Assembly (NCBI RefSeq): GCF_000586435.1
Contig: NZ_BAWH01000007.1
Span: forward strand, 62,001-126,000
Source: Psychrobacter sp. JCM 18901
Lineage (GTDB): Bacteria; Pseudomonadota; Gammaproteobacteria; Pseudomonadales; Moraxellaceae
Direction of reading: 5' to 3'
DNA: 64,000 nucleotides
Position numbers and translations under genes: made by a program. Below the pieces are notes generated by a model. The model was not told where the DNA came from. It saw only the letters and a list, made by a program, of their open reading frames with translations, and did not search any database. Shown here one piece after another: positions 42,805 to 53,461 of the stretch. The first letter of the stretch is position 1; each line of letters starts with the position of its first letter.

Positions 42805-43226
42805 ATGATCAATACTAAAATATATAAAGCCATTTACACCTTAGCCGAAGAATTATTAGAAGCGGATCGCAGAGGCAATCAAGAGAAATTTGATTCGCTA
42901 TATGCTGAACTAAACGCCATTTGTACCGACAATGAAGGCACTGACAAAGACCACCCAGAACAATGGGAAACACTGGCTGACTTTACTGAAGATTTGGACG
43001 CAGCACTGGTGATTTATGACAAAGCATTGGCCAAGCTACTGCCATTAATTCAAAAGATCATATGTCATCGATTGCTTTTTCTATGGCGGTGCTACAGCTT
43101 GAGACAGGCGAAAGAGAAGCTGCTATCCAAAGTCTGCAAAATGCCAAAATCACAGCCAATAAAATAGAAGATAAAGAGTTCAAGGTTGAGATTGATGAGA
43201 TGCTTACGAAGCTATTGGCAGAGTAG
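42805..43226 (+). CDS. Small TPR-like hypothetical protein (one indel)
   Basis: A soluble helical protein of about 140 residues that I cannot name. WETLADFTEDLDAALVIYDKALAKA followed after the break by SSIAFSMAVLQLETGEREAAIQSLQNA has the spacing of tetratricopeptide-like helix pairs. One G is missing near 43035; restoring it changes the frame-shifted tail to the sequence above and moves the stop to 43224-43226. It starts 55 bp after the MITE. Confidence 0.65.
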
Positions 43227-43357
43227 TTTGGTTTATAGTCAATCCTCTATAAATTGGGGACGGTGTCAGTCTGGCTCAGCCTGCTATTTGTAGTACTTTC
43301 GCTCGGCTTCCTTGTATCCAAGTTATATTGAACCGATTATAAATAGGGTAATCCGAT

Positions 43358-44512
43358 ATGCAAGACATACCTGTGGTAATCGTTGGTGGTGGGCTGAGTG
43401 GATTATATGCCGCCTTTTTATTAGAGCAAAAGGATATAGCTTATAGACTGCTAGAGGCGCGTGATACCTTGGGTGGTCGCATTGCAGTTGCTAAATATTC
43501 AGATGCGCATATTACTAATAACAATACTGATATTGACCAAGCAGAATCAAGTGCCGCGTTCGACTTGGGTCCATCTTGGTTTTGGCCTGATTATCAAACG
43601 CAATTAAGTAGTCTGGTTGAATCGTTAAATTTATCACGTTTTTCGCAGTTCGAAGAAGGCGATATGATGGTTGAGCGCGCTGCCAATCAGCCACCTGTGC
43701 GTATGCAAGGTTATAAAAGTGCACCACCTTCTGTGCGTCTAGTCGGTGGTATGGCCGCGTTGACTGATGCGCTATATGCTCGCTTAGATGCTAGTTGCAT
43801 TATGACTAGTCAAACCGTACAGCAATTAAACAGGACGCCTCAACATATCGAAGTACAGAGTGAAGATACTTCTGGACATGTGACCGGACATATGACGACG
43901 TTCCGAGCGCAGCATGTGCTACTTGCGTTACCGCCTCGATTGGTAGAAGGTCGGATAGCATTTCAGCCAACGCTACCTCAAGACTTAAGTGAACAGTGGC
44001 GCGAGACAGCCACTTGGATGGCGCCTCATGCCAAATACGTCGCTGTTTATGAGTCACCATTTTGGCGAGATGCTGGTCTCTCGGGTGCCGCACGCAGTGC
44101 GATAGGGCCGCTCACTGAGATACATGATGCTTCTACGTTAGAGGGCGATGGCGCGTTGTTTAGTTTTTTTGGCGTTCCTGTTCAAGTGCGACAGAGCGTT
44201 TCTGATACGGTGCTAAAAGAACATTGCCGTGCGCAGTTAGTGCGACTATTTGGTGCGCAGGCAAGTACTCCAAAAGCTGAATATCTTAAAGACTGGGCAA
44301 AAGATCCATTAACAGCGATGCCTGCTGATGCTAGCGGTAACGGTCAGCATGTAGTAGCACCGCCGTCCAAACCAAAAACAGGCGTGTGGCAAGACTGTCT
44401 AACAGGTTGTGGTAGTGAGTGGTCAGCGCAATTCCCTGGCTATGTCGCTGGAGCAATTGATGCAGCAACCGTCGCTGTACAAAGCCTACCTGCTACCATT
44501 TTGCGCCAGTAG
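43358..44512 (+). CDS. Cytoplasmic FAD-dependent amine oxidase family protein
   Basis: A flavin amine oxidase-like enzyme of 384 residues. PVVIVGGGLSGLYAAFLLEQ near 5-24 is the FAD dinucleotide motif, followed by LLEARDTLGGRI, the second conserved block. FDLGPSWFWPDYQ and the C-terminal FPGYVAGAIDAATVAV, which contacts FAD, are typical. There is no signal peptide, unlike the second amine oxidase at 50.3 kb. The substrate is unknown. It lies in line with the EamA transporter gene 78 bp downstream. Confidence 0.85.
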   Translation: MQDIPVVIVGGGLSGLYAAFLLEQKDIAYRLLEARDTLGGRIAVAKYSDAHITNNNTDIDQAESSAAFDLGPSWFWPDYQTQLSSLVESLNLSRFSQFEEGDMMVERAANQPPVRMQGYKSAPPSVRLVGGMAALTDALYARLDASCIMTSQTVQQLNRTPQHIEVQSEDTSGHVTGHMTTFRAQHVLLALPPRLVEGRIAFQPTLPQDLSEQWRETATWMAPHAKYVAVYESPFWRDAGLSGAARSAIGPLTEIHDASTLEGDGALFSFFGVPVQVRQSVSDTVLKEHCRAQLVRLFGAQASTPKAEYLKDWAKDPLTAMPADASGNGQHVVAPPSKPKTGVWQDCLTGCGSEWSAQFPGYVAGAIDAATVAVQSLPATILRQ

Positions 44513-44590
44513 CTACGAGGGTGCTGTTGTAAGCTATCATAAAAGCCATTCAATATGACTAAGAAAGTTCGTCATCCTATAGGATAGTCG

Positions 44591-45522
44591 ATGAATGATT
44601 CGCTCACACAAAAAAAACTTCTCACAAAACCACTTGGCTGATACCTTTTGTTTGTCTGCTGGCAGGTGGGGCATTCACTGGTATCTCGACCAATGTGGCA
44701 AAGTACGCTATCGATGTCGGTCTCACCCCATTAGGGTTTTTGTTTTGGTCGATTACTGGCGCTGCTGTTATTTTATTTATGACAGCGCTCATCAGAAAAG
44801 AGCTTCCTCCTCTTAATGCTCGCAGCTTAGAGTATTACTTTGTCGCGGCGCTGGTCAGTGTCGCGGCCGCCAACTTACTATTATTCTCTGCCATTCCTCA
44901 TGTGGGCGCAGGTTTCGTCGCCTTAATCCTCTCATTACCGCCACTGCTAACTTATCTTGGCGCGCTGATACTACGTATAGAGCAATTTTACATTGTCCGT
45001 GCGCTTGGGGTCATCGCAGCACTCATCGGGGCAGGAGCATTAGCCGTGCATAAATTCTCTGCGCCAGATTCTAGTGTGTTTTGGATTTTAATCGCGCTTT
45101 TTGGTCCAGTGCTACTCGCTATTGGCAATATATATCGGACGTTACGCTGGCCTGATAATGCGTCTTCTGGCGCACTCGCTCCAGGTATGTTGATTGCGGC
45201 AGCGCTGCTGCTAGGTTTATTCAGTATGATGTCAGATTTCTCTATTGCTGTACCTTTAGAGAATTGGCTACCGCTAAGCATGATAGCTATACAAGCATGC
45301 GTATTTGCTGGACAGTTTTTACTGTTATTCCTATTACAAAAGACAGGTGGGCCCGTGTTGCTGAGTTTGTTAGGTGCGGTAGGAGCCATTGTCGGCGTAC
45401 CCGTCGCTATTTTTTTGCAAGGGGAGAGTCCACCAGAAGGTTTATTTTTAGGTGCTACGTTGATAGCCATTGGCGTGGTATTAGTGACATGGGGCGGCGT
45501 AAAAATAGCAAAAGTAAAATAA
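44591..45522 (+). CDS. EamA/DMT-family transporter (one indel)
   Basis: A ten-span inner-membrane carrier of the drug/metabolite transporter superfamily with two EamA halves (about 20-145 and 160-300). The A8 run 44610-44617 breaks the frame near the start; read as A9, it gives MNDSLTQKKTSHKTTWLIPF and runs on without a stop. SAIPHVGAGFVALILSLPPLLTYLGA in the first half and the end of the second half are family-like. The restored length is 310 residues. The substrate is unknown; it may form a unit with the amine oxidase upstream. Confidence 0.82.
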
Positions 45523-45776
45523 GAGATTTAATAATTGTGTATTAGGCGATAGAACCATTAAAGTCATTATGTCCCTGCGAGTACCTTTTATCTCGTTCTG
45601 ATTGTCAGTAGGTGGGGGGTTAGCACCTAGATGGCCAGTATCCAGATTATTATCATGTGGGTTATCAGTACTCGCTATAACTCAATAATTGGTTACGATT
45701 AACTTAAATCAATTTTTGTGAATACGACAAAAAAGGAGTATAAGTATCGTGGTTATTGTCGTCATGGACTCAGGCT

Positions 45777-47536
45777 ATGAATGCAGCCACGCGTTATCGA
45801 TTATTAAACAATTTTACGATTCTTATTAGTGTCATCGGGGTAGCGATTGCCTTGTTAGATAGTGGTTTTACACTACCAACGTGGCTCCAACAAGTATTCC
45901 ATATTTTCTATTTGGTCATTATCTTCCTTAGTTTTATGGTGACCGCTGGGCGTTACATCTATACCAAAAAGCCATTAACGCTTAATAAAGTCGCCGTCTT
46001 TGACGCACTGACCAGCATTGCCATTATCATTTTATTGACCGCGCATTTTACGGACTTAGTACGTTCGGGCCTATCTGCTGCCGTTGATGGCTTTGTCGCG
46101 ATAAAGATAGCGGTGTTTGTCACCTTCGTCCGCGAACTCTCCGATCACAATTTCAATCTCAATCGTACCTTTCTACACCCTGCGCAGTTTTTTATTCTGA
46201 GCTTTTTAGTCGTAGTGCTGGTTGGTGCATTGCTATTGATGATGCCCAATGCGACGACGCAGCCGCTGTCTTTTGTTGATGCGCTATTTACTGCGACCAG
46301 TGCGGTCTGCGTAACAGGCTTATCGTAGTGGATACTGCCACCTATTTTACGACTTTTGGCCAAGTCATTATTATGGGGCTGATACAAATTGGCGGTTTGG
46401 GTATTTTGACCTTTGTGACCTATTTTAGTTATTTTTTTTAAGGGTGGTGTCAGCTATGAGACACAAGCCAGCATCAGCGAGATGTCTTACATGCGCGGTA
46501 TGGGTGATGTGGTGTCGACACTCAAGTCTATCTTATACGTCACGTTTGCTGTCGAGGCGGTAGCGGCTGCGCTGATTTATATCAGTATTTATGATATACC
46601 CAATATGGATTGGTCTGAGCAGTTATTTTTTTCAGTCTTTCATGCGATTTCTGCTTTCTGTAATGCTGGATTTTCTACATTCAGTGCTGGCTTGTACGAT
46701 GATTCGCTACGTTTTAATTATTCGCTACAGCTAATTCTGGCGATGACATTTATCTTCGGTGGTATGGGTTTTACCATCGTGGTCAATGTGCTTAGGTATT
46801 TACGTTATCGTGCTCAGCGGCTGATAAATCGCCATGACCAACGCTATATTTATCAGCTTGGTTACTTAATATCAATAGCCGCATTACTTTGATTACTACA
46901 GGTGCATTACTGCTGGTCGGTCTGATTGGGGTGATGATATTTGAATACAATAATGTGCTCGCTGACCACACGAGCTTCCTCGGTAAGCTAGTGACAGGGT
47001 TCTTTACGGCGGCTACCCCGCGTACGGCAGGGTTTAATGTCATTGATATGGGTGAGCTGACTTTTCCAACGGTGATGCTGACGATATTTTTGATGTGGAT
47101 TGGTGCGTCGCCAAACTCGACAGGTGGTGGTATTAAGACCAGTACCTTTGCGATTGCGCTATTGAATACATTGAGCCTAGCTCGTGGTCAGACCAAGATA
47201 GAGGTGTTTAAACGGGAGATTGCTGAGATTTCCGTTCGCCGCGCATTTTCTATTATGTGGTTGTCACTACTGGTCATCGGTACGGGCGTGACGCTCATCA
47301 GTTATGATCAGCCAGAGCTTGATTTGATTAAAGTAGTATTTGAGTGCTTCTCAGCTTATAGCACGGTGGGGCTAAGTTTAAACCTGACAGCAGACTTATC
47401 AGATTTTAGTAAAATAGTGGTTTCGGTCATTATGTTCGTTGGCCGCGTTAGTATGCTGACGATATTTATCGCACTACTCAAAAACATGCGCCAACGCAAT
47501 TATCGCTATCCTACGGAAGAGATTACGATTAACTAA
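45777..47536 (+). CDS. TrkH/KtrB-family potassium uptake channel subunit with N-terminal extension (three indels)
   Basis: The membrane subunit of a K+ uptake system. Four pore-loop repeats can be seen: [39 protein letters not shown] and [12 protein letters not shown]. About 130 residues with four hydrophobic segments precede the first repeat, longer than E. coli TrkH-type proteins. The frame breaks near 46325 (one G missing), at the T8 run 46432-46439 (real T7) and near 46889 (one T missing). Repaired, it spans about 586 residues. The start is uncertain: ATG 45777 or an upstream TTG at 45756. A TrkA-type regulator gene follows. Confidence 0.83.
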
Positions 47537-47627
47537 TCCGTCGTAAACAGTTAATTAAACCGTCGTAAACAGACTATGTCATTCTTAATAAATAGCAAAA
47601 AAATACTAAAAAAAGGTTGTTTAAGTT

Positions 47628-48328
47628 ATGAAGTACATCATCGTAGGACTAGGAAATTTTGGTGCATCGTTAGGATCGGCATTGACCAGTCAAGGGCATG
47701 AAGTGATTGCTATTGATAGTAGTATGCAACGGGTTGAAGCGTATAAAGAAGTGATTTCGCATACGCTGTGTATGGATGCCACGGACGAGTATACGGTTAG
47801 CGGTCTACCAATCGTTGATACCGATATTGTCATCGTGGCGATTGGCGAAGATCAAGGTGCCAATGTCATGGCAACAGCGCTATTTAAAACGTTAAAAGCC
47901 AAACGTTTGATCAGCCGTAGTATCAATCCGCTACACGAAAAAGTCCTGCAAGCTATCGGCGTGGATGATTTGATTCACCCTGAAAAAGAAGCGGCCAATC
48001 GCTGGGCCAAACGACTGTCGTTACGCTACTTTGTCGATTCGTTCGAATTGAGCGATAACTTCAGCATGGTAGAGATTAAGATTCCAAATGTGCTGATTGG
48101 TAAGACTGTCGACGACTTACAGTTAGAGCAAAAGTTTAATCTCCGATTGCTTAGTACGTTGCGCTATGAGTATTATGAAGACAGCTTTGGTCGTACGCAG
48201 AGCAAGCCTAGCATCCAAGGTTTGGCAACGCTGAGCAAGTACTGCAAGAGCGCGATGTACTGGTGATTTATGGTGCCAACAAACACATCAATCAGTTCTT
48301 ACGTAGTGTGGGTGTGAAAATAAAATAG
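47628..48328 (+). CDS. TrkA/KtrA-family potassium channel regulatory subunit (one indel)
   Basis: A cytoplasmic RCK subunit that gates the preceding channel by binding nucleotide. The RCK-N Rossmann fold starts MKYIIVGLGNFGASLGSAL with the acidic end of strand 2 in VIAIDSS; the RCK-C part follows residue 145. The frame breaks near 48230 (one G missing), and restored the C-terminus reads GLATAEQVLQERDVLVIYGANKHINQFL. The length is about 233 residues, as in KtrA. It follows the channel gene after 91 bp. Confidence 0.88.
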
Positions 48329-48366
48329 CAGCTTGTCATCGCAGTGATACCAGAAGGTATAGGGAA

Positions 48367-48915
48367 ATGATTATGAATAAGCGAAGTATATCTGTCCTAC
48401 TGATCGCTATAATGGCACTACTGTCAGGTTGTGATCAGTCCGCGCAAGACCCGAACGTTCTTCTGTCCGAACATCAAAAAGACCCAATTGAGGAGCTAGA
48501 GGTTACCTCAGACGTGGATCACAGTCAGTTTAGTTACAAGCAAACCTTTTATGTGCCGATTTATTCTGATATCTATACCGATAGAGACGCTCGCAAGGTG
48601 CTGCTATCGGCGACGCTGAGTGTACGTAACACCACGCTCAAAAAGTCACTGTATATTAATAAAATTGATTATTATGATACAGATGGAGCATTGGTCAAGT
48701 CATATCTAGATAAGCCTATCGAGCTACCAGCGATGGCGACGCTTAACTATATCGTCGAAAAAGAAGAGGATAAAGGCGGGTCGGGCGCTAATTTTATCAT
48801 CGAAGTCGAAGGTGTAGATGAAACGGTTAAACCAGTGATAGAAGCAGTCATGATTGGCAACTTTAGCAATAAAGGATTTGCCTTTAGTACAGAAGGCACG
48901 CCCGTGTTACATTGA
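48367..48915 (+). CDS. DUF3124 lipoprotein
   Basis: A 182-residue envelope lipoprotein. The signal MNKRSISVLLIAIMALLSGC has a lipobox ending at Cys22 (counting from ATG 48367; a second ATG at 48373 is also possible). The core FYVPIYSDIYTDRDARKVLLSATLSVRNT and KIDYYDTDGALVKSYLDKPIEL belong to the DUF3124 family, whose function is unknown. It starts 38 bp after the potassium regulator gene. Confidence 0.8.
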   Translation: MIMNKRSISVLLIAIMALLSGCDQSAQDPNVLLSEHQKDPIEELEVTSDVDHSQFSYKQTFYVPIYSDIYTDRDARKVLLSATLSVRNTTLKKSLYINKIDYYDTDGALVKSYLDKPIELPAMATLNYIVEKEEDKGGSGANFIIEVEGVDETVKPVIEAVMIGNFSNKGFAFSTEGTPVLH

Positions 48916-49055
48916 GAGAGATAATCGGTACGTAGTTCAGAGCATTAAAAGAGCACTGTAGCATAGGTGGAAGTAATTTCTACTTTGCTAACTAGCGATG
49001 ATCGTATAAATGTATTAAACGAATCAACATGGACAGTTCAATTCAAGGAAGCCTT

Positions 49056-49469
49056 ATGTCTGCAACCAAAGAAGAAATCAGCGCCTTTATGGCATTGGAG
49101 TTCCCCCAAACCAAATGCGTCGTCGAGACGGTCAACGAAAATGGTGCGACCTTATCGCACGAGATTGGCATAAACGAGCTGCGTCCCGGTGGCACAGTTT
49201 CGGGACCTGTCATGATGGCCGTGGCTGATGTCGCCATCTATGTGGCGATACTCGGAAGAATAGGCATCGTCCCACTGACAGTGACGACAAGTCTGACCAT
49301 CAACTTTTTGCGTAAACCATCAGCAGATGCTCGTATTATCGCCGAATGTACCTTGATGAAAGTAGGACGCACATTGATAGTAGGTGAGGTGTCTCTTTAT
49401 TCAGAAGGCTCGGATGATGTCGTGGCTCACGTAGTCGGCACGTATTCGGTGCCGCCTAAGCGTACTTAA
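49056..49469 (+). CDS. PaaI-type hotdog thioesterase
   Basis: A 137-residue acyl-CoA thioesterase of the hotdog fold. LRPGGTVSGPVMMAVADVAIYVAIL near 45-70 holds the catalytic helix region, and LTINFLRKPSADARIIAECTL follows. An AAGGAA 7 nt before ATG 49056 decides the start (MSATKEEIS); an upstream ATG at 49029 is less likely. The substrate is unknown. Confidence 0.85.
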   Translation: MSATKEEISAFMALEFPQTKCVVETVNENGATLSHEIGINELRPGGTVSGPVMMAVADVAIYVAILGRIGIVPLTVTTSLTINFLRKPSADARIIAECTLMKVGRTLIVGEVSLYSEGSDDVVAHVVGTYSVPPKRT

Positions 49470-49471
49470 AA

Positions 49472-49490
49472 CTAGGGTGTGTCTTCATTT
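49472..49490. mobile_element. Degenerate solo end of the MITE-like element
   Basis: CTAGGGTGTGTCTTCATTT differs by only two C-to-T changes from the outward end of the 173-bp element at 42577-42749. It lies 2 bp after the thioesterase stop. No partner end is visible nearby, so it is probably a remnant. Confidence 0.5.
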
Positions 49491-49527
49491 CATAAGTCAA
49501 GGTGCTTGATGAAATAGCTAAACTCAC

Positions 49528-50208
49528 TCATTCACTAGGATCTGAACCTGGTGGAAAGTTATGGCGTAATTGCGCAACATTAGCAGTCGTGACGGTGTCA
49601 GTGAAGTTGTTCAAATCGCTATGTACGTACTGTGTGACAGCTGCTATTTGTTCATCGCTCATTATGCGGTGGAATGATGGCATGCCGCGTAAGCCATTGA
49701 TAATGATATTAATAATATAATATTTCGATTGCATCTTACTGTTATTGGCTAGTGGTGGATAGTAGCCTGCGCCTTGCGCACCTTCACCTTTTTGCATATG
49801 ACAACCAGCACAAGAATCATCGTAGAGCTTTTTGCCATTGGTGGTAAGGAATCCTGTCTTACCTTGCGAGCTACCTTCAAATTTAGTGAGCCATTTCTGC
49901 ATGCTGGCATCTTCACTCATCTTTGGTATTGAGCGTACATCGACTATATTGGTAGTAGATTCAGCCAATTCTGCTTTGGACATATATACGCCGCCCCATG
50001 CACCTTGATTGCGACTGGCTTGATTGTCAAAACTGTTGTCAAATATCATGGGTGCTGTCTGCGGGTTGGCGATAGTAGCTGCGTTTTTGGTTCTATTCTG
50101 ACTACAGCCTGGCAACGTTGTTAACGCTATCGACCCGCCGACCATGAGCATTATTATTGCCTTGCTCGAGCTAGATAATTTGATTGAGTTTGCTGTCACC
50201 ACGTTCAT
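49528..50208 (-). CDS. Cytochrome c lipoprotein (mono-haem)
   Basis: A membrane-anchored periplasmic cytochrome c. The signal segment SKAIIMLMVGGSIALTTLPGC ends in a lipobox Cys near residue 36 (from ATG 50208). The single haem site is DDSCAGCHMQKGEGAQGAGYYPPLA, with a Met ligand likely in GLRGMPSFHRIMSD. AGGAA lies before ATG 50208, which is preferred over 50274. It is the last gene of an operon with the flavin amine oxidase and the tri-haem cytochrome, so it probably takes electrons from them. Confidence 0.85.
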   Translation of the reverse strand: MNVVTANSIKLSSSSKAIIMLMVGGSIALTTLPGCSQNRTKNAATIANPQTAPMIFDNSFDNQASRNQGAWGGVYMSKAELAESTTNIVDVRSIPKMSEDASMQKWLTKFEGSSQGKTGFLTTNGKKLYDDSCAGCHMQKGEGAQGAGYYPPLANNSKMQSKYYIINIIINGLRGMPSFHRIMSDEQIAAVTQYVHSDLNNFTDTVTTANVAQLRHNFPPGSDPSE

Positions 50209-50295
50209 AATTGTTCCTAATGTGCTTAGTCTCATTGTTATCATCCTTGCTTCAACGGCAGACTGGTTATTCAAAGCTCATTACTCAAAAGTTAG

Positions 50296-51895
50296 CTATC
50301 CAAGTTTCTTGGCCTTTTGATGTAAGCGTTTGGCAGCATCCATACCGGATAATATCGCGCCTCTTGCCATGCAGGAATATGTGAGCAATGCTCTCCTGCT
50401 AACACAATACGATGATCTATCTCGCATAATGTCTCATAGTACTGCTCACGACTTGACTCGCTCCAAATACCGTAGCAGCCAAGTGACCAAGGGATACGGT
50501 GCCATGCGACAGACGTGCCCGAACGGAACTCTTTGGTATATTGCGGATGAATCTGTTTGCCATAGGCGAGCGCGGCATTGATACGTTCTTTGGGTGTCAA
50601 TGAGTTAAATTTGTATGAGGCTTCCCCAAATCCATACGCGCCAAGTAGCACGCCCGAGCCTGAGCTAAACATATCTTGTGACGGGTAGGAGATTTGCGAG
50701 ATGGGCATGTCAGTATAAGTGATACCGCCATAGATCCATTCATCCTCTTCCCAAAAACGCCTCTTAAACTCCAAACCTACTTTATACGAGCTGTCATAAG
50801 GGACGGCTGCCATCGCTTGTTTCATTGGCGCGGAGACGTTGATATCAATCTGAGTCAATATAGACAAGGGAATCGTACAAATGCACCAATCTGCGCGCAC
50901 TGTTTTGGCTTCACTGTCAGGGCTATTGCTATCGACATAGTCAATGGTAACCCCAGTTTCGTCTTGATTGATTTTGGTGACTTTAGCATTGAATGTGATC
51001 ATTTCGCGACACTCACGCGTGAAGGCATCACCGATTTTTCCCATACCGCCGACAGGCTGAAACATCGTTGGTTGATGTACATGGACGGTATAGTTGGTAT
51101 AAATATCCGACCACATGCCTGAGTCTAGTAATTTGTCCATCGGTATGGGGGTTGATGGCTTGGCATCTGGCATAAGACCACCACCGGGATATACACTATA
51201 GCCACGATGCTTACCAGTCTCATGGCTTTTGACGTAACGGTAGCTGGTATCTAACACGCCCCAGCCCTTGAGACCTTCGAGTAATTTTTCTTTGTCCTCT
51301 TTATTGATCGTACTATCGAGACTGCCTTTATTTAAGGCTTTGGACAATAACTCTGATACATAACCACGAATATCGCTTTGTACTTCGCCTAAACGCTGTG
51401 GCGCGCCGTTAAAGTGATTGGTACGATGTAGATAAGCGCGATCATTGGTTTGGATAAATGCTGCAATGCGACGCCAAACTTTTTGCAGTAATGAAAGACC
51501 GCGTAGTGATGGATAGCAATCGCCATGGACCACCATTAAAGTAATTGCCTTTTTTTAAAGTCGCAAGTGACCTCAGCACCGCCCAGCTCTGTATATTTAT
51601 CACCGCTGTTGAGTGTCCAGCTACGTCCGCCGCCACGATTTTGGTACTCAAGCACGGTCACTTTGTAGCCCGCTTTACGGAGCTCATAGGCTGCAGTCAG
51701 CCCGGCCAGTCCTGCACCCAAAATCACGATACTGGCACCAGCAGGTGCGCCTTTCAGATTCATTTCTTCGTTAAAGCTCGACTCGGATGCAAACCCCAAC
51801 GTGGTCATCGCTTGATACATCGCAGTTGCGCCTGCGGTCTTGCCAATCATGGAGAGCAGTTGCCGCCGTGTAGGGGATTGGAGCAGGTCATTCAT
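50296..51895 (-). CDS. Tat-exported flavin monoamine oxidase/dehydrogenase (four indels)
   Basis: An FAD amine oxidoreductase predicted to act in the periplasm. The N-terminus SPTRRQLLSMIGKTAGATAM is a twin-arginine signal. The FAD motif IVILGAGLAGLTAAYELRKAG is near 55-75, followed by GGGRSWTL and the conserved GNYFNGGPWRLP. The C-terminus VLAGEHCSHIPAWQEGAILSGMDAAKRL binds FAD. The frame breaks at T7 51550-51556 (real T6), near 51516 and 51460 (one base missing each) and near 50360 (one base missing). Repaired, it is about 534 residues, with its stop at 50296-50298. It overlaps the cytochrome gene upstream by 4 bp (ATGA), so translation is coupled and cytochromes are the probable electron acceptors. 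Confidence 0.85.
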
Positions 51896-53388
51896 GTGAG
51901 TATCCTTATCGTGCTAGGTCTTTGCGTTATTATTGAAAATACTAATTTAGGCTTATTCTTTATAGCTAACTTTTTTTCTTTTATCACACGAGTGACATCC
52001 GCCGCGCTGACATCGCTACTTGGTAGACCACCAAACTTAACTCGTACATAGTTAGTAATATTAGCAATCTGTATAGGGCTTAAATCTTCTGAGAACCCGG
52101 GCATTTTTGGTGCTGTGTTAAATGCACCTTTTGCCCCAAAGGTAATGACGCCAATGAGTGCATCAGGTTTTACGCGGCGAATACTACTCAAACCAACGAT
52201 GGAGGCATAGCGGGCATCGGGCTGTGCGTAACCATCGACCCCATGACAACTGGCGCAATGGATGAGATATAAATCTTTTGGCGAATTGCTGTTCAGACCG
52301 CTATTGTTGGAACTATTAGCAATATTGGTTTTGGCATGCGCCAGATAGTCTTTTTGCTCAAGTAAGTCGTAAATAATCGAGTTACTGACTGGTTGCGGTA
52401 GACGAGAGACATTGACAGGTATCAAATAATCATCGGTCTTAATGGCTGGCACGACTTTTAAGTAGTCAGCCATTGCGATCAGGTCTTCATCAGTGAGATA
52501 ACGCGTACTGTGCGCCACAGCTTCTGCCATCGGGCCACCCGCGTAAGCGCGCTTATCAAGGGTGCCTGTACGCAGGTAAGTCACGATATCCATTTCGCTC
52601 CAACGACCAATCCCTGTGTCGTTGTCAGGGGTGATATTTGGTGCAAACCATTTACCAAGTGGTGCGCCAGATAAATAACGATCTTTATCAAGGCCTTGAG
52701 TTAAGTTACGCGGGGTATGACAGGTGCCACAGTGCTCTAGGTTATTGACCAGATACTCACCGCGCTGCTGGGTTTGGGTTAGGCCTGAGCGGTTTTCGGT
52801 AGAGGGTGCATTGATAACATTCCATGCCAGCATGAGGCTTCTGATATTCAATGGAAAAGGCAGATGCGTGGTTTTTCAGGTGGTTTGTCTACGATAGGTA
52901 CTGTCTAAAAATAAGCGAATAAGGCACTGATGTTCTCATCTGTCATACCGTGATAAGACGGATAGGGCATGGCAGGATATATCTGATGATTTGGGGCGCG
53001 GCCTTTGCGTAAGGCTTTTTTTAAAATCGGCTTCGGTATAATTACCAATGCCATAGCGTGTCGACGGTGTGATATTGGTCGAGTAAATATTGCCGATAGG
53101 TGTTTCAATCGGCACACCGCCGCTGTAGTCTGCACGGTGACAAGCCATACAGTCAGCGCTGCGGGCTACATAAGCACCGCGGTTGGCAAGCGCGCTATTA
53201 GCAGGACTGACATTGGGTAGGCTTATTCGACTGGGCAAAGTTTCCATTGGCAGGCTGACCGTGCCTGCCATCACCACGGTAGACACTAAGCTGAATCCCA
53301 ATGTCAGTGTTATTATCGAAGAAAATGACAATGCTGGCACGACGGCAGAAAATGGCTTCACAATGTCCTTATAATACCGATGAATCAT
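51892..53388 (-). CDS. Tri-haem cytochrome c (dehydrogenase subunit type; broken by indels)
   Basis: A periplasmic electron-transfer protein with three CxxCH sites: SADCMACHRADYSGG, LEHCGTCHTPRNL and LIHCASCHGVDGY, the layout of the cytochrome subunit of quinoprotein or flavoprotein dehydrogenases. The signal peptide starts at ATG 53388 (MIHRYYKDIVKPFS) after an AAGGAATT site. The frame breaks at T7 53016-53022 (real T6), at an in-frame TAG (52905-52907) after ENISALFAYF, and near 52867 (one base missing before LPFPLNIRSLMLAWN). The repaired length is about 499 residues. Its stop overlaps the amine oxidase start. Confidence 0.83.
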
Positions 53389-53461
53389 GTCTAATTCCTT
53401 TTTAAGCTTTCTGCAAATCACTACCCGTATCTATTAAGACAGTGGCGAAACATTAAAAATA

